Positions 5,965 through 7,662 of a stretch of 7,662 nt of DNA are shown one piece after another. The stretch comes from an uncultured Opitutia bacterium (GTDB taxonomy: Bacteria > Verrucomicrobiota > Verrucomicrobiia > Opitutales > UBA953): positions 1 through 7,662 of the forward strand of contig CALEEU010000295.1 in the NCBI GenBank assembly GCA_937875975.1, read 5' to 3'. Position numbers and translations under genes: made by a program. The notes under the pieces were generated by a model that was given only the letters and a program-made list of their open reading frames with translations, was not told where the DNA came from and made no database searches. Within the stretch, counting starts at the first letter, position 1. Every line of letters starts with the position of its first letter.

Positions 5965-7488
5965 TTACTTCCCCATCTGCTCCCGATACAAGACCTTGAA
6001 GGGATTCTCGACGGGGCCGGCGACGTTCTCGTTGACCATGAGCGGGCGGCATTCCTTCCACCAGGCATCGTGCTTGGCGATCAGGTCGGCGACGACCTCG
6101 GGATGCTGGGCGGCGACGTCGGTGGTCTCACCATAGTCCACGGAGAGATCGAAGAGCTGCCAGTTGGCCAGGGCCGGCTTGATGTCGGCCGGTGACTGCG
6201 GCGCCGGAGCGACAGACTTGGGGTTCTTGCCTTTCTTGCCTCCCGCTTTCTGGCCAGGTTGCGGGATCGGGGCGGCGGAGACGAGATGCCAGCGCGTGGT
6301 GCGCACGCTCGTCTGGGCGAACTTACCGACCTCAGGATCCACCCCCTTGACCATGTTACCCCAGCGGCCGACATGCGTGAAGAGGGTCCGGTCCGGCCAA
6401 GCGATGTTCTCACCTACCTTGGCCTGCAGCAAGGGCAGCAGGCTGCGTCCTTCGAGCTGGGACTTCATGGTCGCAGTGGCCGAGGCCCCGGTGAGTTCGA
6501 GGATCGTAGGGGCGAAGTCGACGTGCGCCGCGAGTGCCTTGACGTCCATGGGCTGGAAGCGTCCGGCCAGGCGCCAGAAGGAGATCGCGCGGATGCCGCC
6601 CATGTAGGGGGACCCCTTGGCCGCCCGCATGCCGGCGTTGAAGACCTTCACGCCCGCGGTGCCGCCGTTGTCGTTCATGAAGACGACCAAGGTGTCCTTC
6701 GCGATCCCAAGGGCCTCGAGCTTGGCCAGGATCTTACCGACGTTCTGGTCGATGTTGTGCAGCATGCCGAAGAAGTTCTCGGTGTCCTTGCCGAGTCCTT
6801 TGCCCTCATAAAGCGCCGCATCCTCCGGACGGGCGTGATAAGGGCCATGCGGGGCATTGGTCGCGATATAGGCGTAGAAGGGACGCTTGGCAGCGGCTTC
6901 GCCTTCGATCCAGCGGGTCGCCTGAGCGAAGAACTCATCGGTGCAATAGCCGGAAGTCTTCACGAACTTACCGTTATGCAGGATGGTCGGTCCGTAATAG
7001 GAATTGCCGGGGACGTCGCCGCAGCTGCCGGGATAGCTCTGGCCGATGCCGCCGGCGCCGTGGATGAAGACCTCGTCGAAGCCGCGCTTGTTCGGCTGAT
7101 ACTCGGCTTCGTCACCGAGGTGCCACTTGCCGAAGATACCGGTCCGATAACCAGCCTTCTGCAATTGTTCGGTCAGCGTGGCGGCGCCCAGGGCCATTCG
7201 TTCGCGCTCCAAGATGGTATGCGTGACGCCGTTCTTGAACTCATGGCGTCCGGTCAGTAACGCGCTACGCGTCGGGGCGCAGGTCGGCGAGACCTGGAAA
7301 TCGGTGAAGCGCACGCTCTCCCCGCGGAGTTTGTCCAGGTTCGGAGTCTTGAGAATCGGGTTACCATGGGCGCTCACATCGCCGTAGCCTTGGTCGTCCG
7401 TGAGGATGAAAAGGATGTTGGGACGTTCGGCCGCGTGCCCGAGCAACGACAGGCACGCCAGGAAGAGAGGGAGCATAGGGTGACGCAT
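5965..7488 (-). CDS. Secreted formylglycine-dependent sulfatase (arylsulfatase A-like)
   Basis: This 507-residue sulfatase (PF00884) hydrolyses sulfate esters, probably outside the cytoplasm. The ATG at 7488 is chosen over an in-frame GTG at 7506. It has AAGGA (complement of 7493-7497) four bases upstream and starts directly with a Sec signal peptide, about residues 1-20, ending GHAA. The first sulfatase signature, PTCAPTRSALLTG, places the formylglycine precursor at C70. The second, GYRTGIFGKWHLG, follows. Matching arylsulfatase A active-site positions, I see D31, D32, C70, R74, K121, H123, H214, D273, N274 and K291, so the enzyme should be active once C70 is matured. A proline-, lysine- and glycine-rich insert (407-436) sits before the C-terminal NWQLFDLS segment, where relatives usually have a short turn. 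The substrate cannot be told from sequence; marine or plant-type sulfated glycans are plausible. No maturase gene is in the window. Confidence 0.95.
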   Translation of the reverse strand: MRHPMLPLFLACLSLLGHAAERPNILFILTDDQGYGDVSAHGNPILKTPNLDKLRGESVRFTDFQVSPTCAPTRSALLTGRHEFKNGVTHTILERERMALGAATLTEQLQKAGYRTGIFGKWHLGDEAEYQPNKRGFDEVFIHGAGGIGQSYPGSCGDVPGNSYYGPTILHNGKFVKTSGYCTDEFFAQATRWIEGEAAAKRPFYAYIATNAPHGPYHARPEDAALYEGKGLGKDTENFFGMLHNIDQNVGKILAKLEALGIAKDTLVVFMNDNGGTAGVKVFNAGMRAAKGSPYMGGIRAISFWRLAGRFQPMDVKALAAHVDFAPTILELTGASATATMKSQLEGRSLLPLLQAKVGENIAWPDRTLFTHVGRWGNMVKGVDPEVGKFAQTSVRTTRWHLVSAAPIPQPGQKAGGKKGKNPKSVAPAPQSPADIKPALANWQLFDLSVDYGETTDVAAQHPEVVADLIAKHDAWWKECRPLMVNENVAGPVENPFKVLYREQMGK

Positions 7489-7492
7489 GCCA

Positions 7493-7497
7493 TCCTT
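7493..7497 (-). promoter_or_regulatory. Shine-Dalgarno site of the sulfatase gene
   Basis: On the minus strand AAGGA lies four bases before the ATG at 7488. The gap is slightly short, but this is the only recognisable ribosome binding site among the three gene starts in the window, and it decides the start codon over the upstream GTG at 7506. Confidence 0.55.
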
Positions 7498-7557
7498 GAT
7501 AGCCACCCCAATGGCTTTGACCAGCCCGAGTTACGCCCCTCGTCGCAGCCCTCTGCC

Positions 7558-7662
7558 TCAGGCGAGCTTGGTGAGCTTATACGAGCGGTAGCTCATTTCG
7601 CTACTCAAGGCGTCGCGATGCAGCCGCGAACCTTTTACGCCGGCGAAATCCAAGGCGAGCCC
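7558..7662 (-). CDS. C-terminal fragment of an unidentified protein
   Basis: On the minus strand a frame stays open from the window edge for 34 codons and ends at a TGA (complement of 7558-7560). The residues end in SYRSYKLTKLA, and most third codon positions are G or C, like the neighbouring genes. It points the same way as the sulfatase, and 69 bases separate its stop from the sulfatase ATG, so the two may share a transcript. I do not recognise the family from so short a piece. The opposite strand is also open over this stretch, so coding is likely but not proven. Confidence 0.45.
   Translation of the reverse strand, partial: GLALDFAGVKGSRLHRDALSSEMSYRSYKLTKLA

Noticed and set aside
6259..7260. 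333-codon plus-strand frame opposite the sulfatase
   Set aside because: The sulfatase has complete catalytic motifs on the other strand; this translation resembles no known family.
7435..7488. Possible lipoprotein signal (FLAC) in the sulfatase N-terminus
   Set aside because: The cysteine comes too early for a normal hydrophobic core and the preceding residues do not match a lipobox; the GHAA site fits a standard signal peptidase better.
7489..7506. GTG start for the sulfatase six codons upstream
   Set aside because: The ATG at 7488 has an AAGGA sequence in front of it and places the signal peptide directly at the N-terminus.
7501..7516. Inverted repeat AGCCA/TGGCT upstream of the sulfatase as an operator
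   Set aside because: Only five base pairs with a six-base loop; this is expected by chance in GC-rich DNA and has no partner site.
7511..7591. Small plus-strand frame of 26 codons beginning at ATG 7511
   Set aside because: No ribosome binding site, no motif, and it overlaps the better-supported minus-strand gene end.
1..7662. CRISPR arrays, insertion sequences, tRNA or rRNA genes, attachment sites
   Set aside because: No regularly spaced direct repeats, transposase-like frames, terminal inverted repeats or tRNA-like cloverleaf sequences were seen; almost all of the window is covered by conserved coding regions.

Overview
This high-GC window looks like a chromosomal segment from a member of the PVC group, more likely Verrucomicrobiota or Planctomycetota. 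The basis is the combination of a tandem DUF1080 protein, a PSCyt1/PSCyt2/PSD1 'planctomycete cytochrome' protein, a DUF1501 protein and a formylglycine-type sulfatase. These families are strongly expanded in those phyla. A genus cannot be named from the sequence alone.

Layout, left to right. Positions 1-1184 (+) hold the 3' part of a gene with two DUF1080 (3-keto-disaccharide hydrolase) domains, closed by a textbook intrinsic terminator at 1206-1231. Positions 1291-4425 (+) hold a large Sec-exported protein with two CxxCH motifs (PSCyt1 + PSCyt2 + PSD1). It overlaps by an ATGA junction with a Tat-exported DUF1501 protein at 4422-5885 (+). A 79-bp CT-rich spacer follows. A sulfatase with every expected active-site residue then lies convergently on the minus strand (7488-5965). 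Upstream of it, on the same strand, is the last 34 codons of an unidentified gene (7662-7558), which runs off the window.

All four identified products are secreted, or belong to families that normally are. Together they suggest outside-the-cytoplasm handling of complex and probably sulfated carbohydrate: the sulfatase removes sulfate, and DUF1080 cleaves 3-keto-glycosides. The PSD1/DUF1501 pair, whose biochemical role is not established, may supply an electron-transfer or accessory hydrolase step. This joint role is inferred from family knowledge and gene order.

I see no CRISPR array, insertion sequence, tRNA, rRNA, attachment site or clearly new gene family. The least explained items are the function of the PSD1/DUF1501 pair, the lysine-rich inserts in two of the proteins, the CT-rich convergent spacer and the partial gene at the right edge.
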